A stretch of 7,173 bases of DNA from Acidobacteriota bacterium (GTDB lineage Bacteria > Acidobacteriota > Vicinamibacteria > Marinacidobacterales > SMYC01). Location: the NCBI GenBank assembly GCA_029263435.1, contig JAJCXL010000492.1:1-7173 (forward strand), read 5' to 3'. Shown one piece after another: positions 5,842 to 7,173 of this stretch. Position numbers and translations under genes: made by a program. Positions within the stretch are counted from its first letter, which is position 1, and every line of letters begins with the position of its first letter. The notes under the pieces were generated by a model. The model searched no databases. It saw only the letters and a list, made by a program, of their open reading frames with translations, and was not told where the DNA came from.

Positions 5842-6609
5842 TCAGATACCGAAAAATCGATGAAAATTAGCATCAGTCGCCGCTTCGACCGCCGCGCTCG
5901 AGACACCGTGGAGATCCGCGAGACAAGACGCGGTCTCGTGGACGAAGACCGGCTCGTTCCTCTTGCCCCGATGCGGTACCGGGGCCAGATAAGGGCAGTC
6001 GGTCTCCACGAGAAGCTTGTCCAGGGGCAGCGCCTTGGCGACGTCTCGGAGGGGGGCCGCGTTCTTGAAAGTGACGATACCCGAGAAAGAGATAAGAAAG
6101 CCTCGCTCGATCGCGGCCTCGGCCGTCGCCCGGCTCGCGGTGAAGGAGTGAAGGATGCCCCCGATTTCAGCGACGTTCTCTTCATCCAAGATCTGGAGCA
6201 GGTCCTCCTCGGCATCGCGGTGGTGGACGATGATCGGAAGCCCGAGCTTTCGCGCGAGTCGAATTTGCCGACGAAACACTTCCTTCTGCTCGTCCGGCGT
6301 CGACAAGTTGTAGTGATAGTCGAGCCCGATCTCGCCGATGGCGAGGATCTCTTCTCTTTCCGCGAGCCGCTCGACCAGCGCTTCGCCGCCTTTTTCGTCG
6401 AAGATCTTGGCGTCGTGCGGGTGACACCCAACGGCGGACAGCAGACCGAATTCAGAGACGACATCGAGTGCTTTCTCGTAGCCGTCGTCCTCATCGATCA
6501 TCGCGAGCGAAAGAATCTTATCGACCCCGTGACGGCGGGCGCGATCGATGACGGCCTCACGGTCCTCATCGAAACGTTCCATGTCGAGGTGAGCGTGGGA
6601 ATCGATCAC
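5842..6609 (-). CDS. tatD: TatD family metal-dependent hydrolase (DNase)
   Basis: TatD enzymes are TIM-barrel, divalent-metal hydrolases with 3'-5' exonuclease or endonuclease activity, linked to DNA repair and turnover. The 255-residue product from the GTG shows all metal-site motifs in order: 'DSHAHLD' (3-9), 'GCHPHDA' (61-67), 'GEIGLDYHY' (92-100, metal ligand E93), 'IVHHRDA' (127-133), 'LHSFTAS' (153-159) and 'VETDCPYLAP' (201-210, catalytic D204). The length is standard for TatD. The start is the GTG at 6607-6609, which shares four bases (GTGA) with the stop of the upstream sulfatase-like gene and places 'VIDSHAHLD' at the N-terminus as in homologues. A longer reading frame up to 6732 adds an Arg/Pro/Gly-rich stretch that is only an overlap artefact. 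The overlap implies translational coupling, in keeping with the absence of a ribosome site. It could also be the YcfH or YjjV type; substrate is not predictable. Confidence 0.93.
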   Translation of the reverse strand: MIDSHAHLDMERFDEDREAVIDRARRHGVDKILSLAMIDEDDGYEKALDVVSEFGLLSAVGCHPHDAKIFDEKGGEALVERLAEREEILAIGEIGLDYHYNLSTPDEQKEVFRRQIRLARKLGLPIIVHHRDAEEDLLQILDEENVAEIGGILHSFTASRATAEAAIERGFLISFSGIVTFKNAAPLRDVAKALPLDKLLVETDCPYLAPVPHRGKRNEPVFVHETASCLADLHGVSSAAVEAATDANFHRFFGI

Positions 6610-7173
6610 GGTTTGCGCTTGCCGGGAAGAAAGATCCCATAACCAAGAGCGTCGAGGCGGCGGCGCTCCTCCTCGGTCAACGCCGTCGGGTCGGGAGCGA
6701 GCTCCCGGACGTGTTCCTGTGTGCGCAGCCAAGAGTAGAGCTCATATTCCAGGTGCCGTGAAGCAAATTCGCGCGGATCATAGATGTCGTGCGTCTCTTG
6801 GGGATCGGCCACGAGGTCGTAGAGCTCCTTACGGCCACTCCGACTGTCCCAAATGAGCTTCGAGCGTGAGCTCCGAACGCTATAGCGAGCGCGTTTCCAC
6901 AAGGTCCTGGAGAACGCCATCCTATCTCCACGAGGTGAGAACAGGCTCGTACCCTGCATCCCGACAGGGATGGGCGCACCCAGAAGCTCCAAGAGCGTGC
7001 GCGGTAAGTCGACGAGCTCGACGAGCTCGCTTACGCGACCGGACGCGCGACCTGGAATCTTGACGACGAGCGGGATGCGGATACTCTCGTCATAGAGCTG
7101 GGTGTTGTGACCGATCCAGCCATGCTCGAACATGGCCTCACCATGGTCCGCGGTGAGGATGACAATCGTCTCG
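6606..7173 (-). CDS. Sulfatase-family (alkaline phosphatase superfamily) protein, C-terminal part
   Basis: The frame is open to the right edge, so the N-terminal part is outside the window; 188 residues are seen. 'LTADHGE' (6-12) holds the Asp-His metal ligands, and 'EHGWIGHNTQLYDESIRIP' (16-34) is the typical sulfatase segment with a further His. 'VELVDLPRTLLELLG' (51-65) and 'KELYDLVADPQE' (115-126) are standard sulfatase C-terminal motifs. The tail 'EEERRRLDALGYG' is often seen in sulfatase-like proteins of acidobacteria and related groups. By family these hydrolyse sulfate esters or transfer phospho-groups in the envelope or periplasm. The CxPxR site that would carry formylglycine lies upstream and cannot be checked, so sulfatase versus phosphotransferase stays open. 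The ATG at 7133 is an internal Met inside the catalytic fold and not the start. The TGA stop overlaps the tatD start. Confidence 0.88.
   Translation of the reverse strand, partial: ETIVILTADHGEAMFEHGWIGHNTQLYDESIRIPLVVKIPGRASGRVSELVELVDLPRTLLELLGAPIPVGMQGTSLFSPRGDRMAFSRTLWKRARYSVRSSRSKLIWDSRSGRKELYDLVADPQETHDIYDPREFASRHLEYELYSWLRTQEHVRELAPDPTALTEEERRRLDALGYGIFLPGKRKP

Noticed and set aside
5800..6642. A 280-codon plus-strand open frame over tatD
   Set aside because: It is the same codon-aligned antisense effect; tatD on the other strand has every metal-site motif.
6610..6732. N-terminal extension of TatD up to 6732
   Set aside because: The extension is Arg/Pro/Gly-rich, lies wholly within the sulfatase-like gene in another frame, and homologous TatD proteins start at the IDSHAHLD segment.
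7005..7030. Tandem GACGAGCTC-like repeat
   Set aside because: Just two copies, encoding the ordinary sulfatase segment SELVELVDL; it is a codon-level coincidence.

Overview
This window is from a GC-rich bacterium. It holds eight genes, all but one read leftwards on the minus strand. No mobile element, CRISPR array, tRNA or obvious foreign DNA is visible. The gene content fits a Gram-negative, soil-type lineage such as Acidobacteriota or Myxococcota: an internal J domain followed by TPRs, a sulfatase tail ending in a 'RRLDALGY' motif, an IspB-like prenyl synthase, DUF309, YajQ and an NtrC-type regulator. That placement is inference from protein style and is not proven.

Layout from left to right. 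Positions 1-891 (+) carry the C-terminal part of a J-domain/TPR protein whose N-terminus lies outside the window. It converges on the RNase P RNA gene rnpB (918-1327, -), an apparently complete type-A-like RNA. Next come rlmN (1335-2336, -), a radical-SAM rRNA/tRNA methyltransferase, and a sigma-54-dependent response regulator (2349-3713, -). These two are 12 nt apart and probably co-transcribed. The stop codon of rlmN lies inside the -10 box of rnpB.

The right half reads as a leftward gene string: sulfatase-family protein (partial, 6606-7173), then tatD (5842-6609, GTGA overlap), yajQ (5270-5764), an ispB-like long-chain prenyl diphosphate synthase (4230-5243), and a DUF309 protein (3771-4214). 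Gaps are -4, 77, 26 and 15 nt. The 77-nt gap before yajQ contains a plausible promoter of its own. A 57-nt gap with a possible -10 element separates DUF309 from the regulator.

The genes are mostly housekeeping: RNA processing (rnpB, rlmN), quinone side-chain synthesis (ispB-like), nuclease (tatD), nucleotide/second-messenger binding (yajQ), and signal-dependent transcription (the regulator). I see no convincing new multi-gene system. The points most worth a second look are the rlmN/rnpB promoter overlap, a possible leaderless yajQ transcript, a self-complementary 5' end on the RNase P RNA, and the unusual architecture of the J-domain protein. All intergenic stretches are under 100 nt, so there is no long unexplained region.
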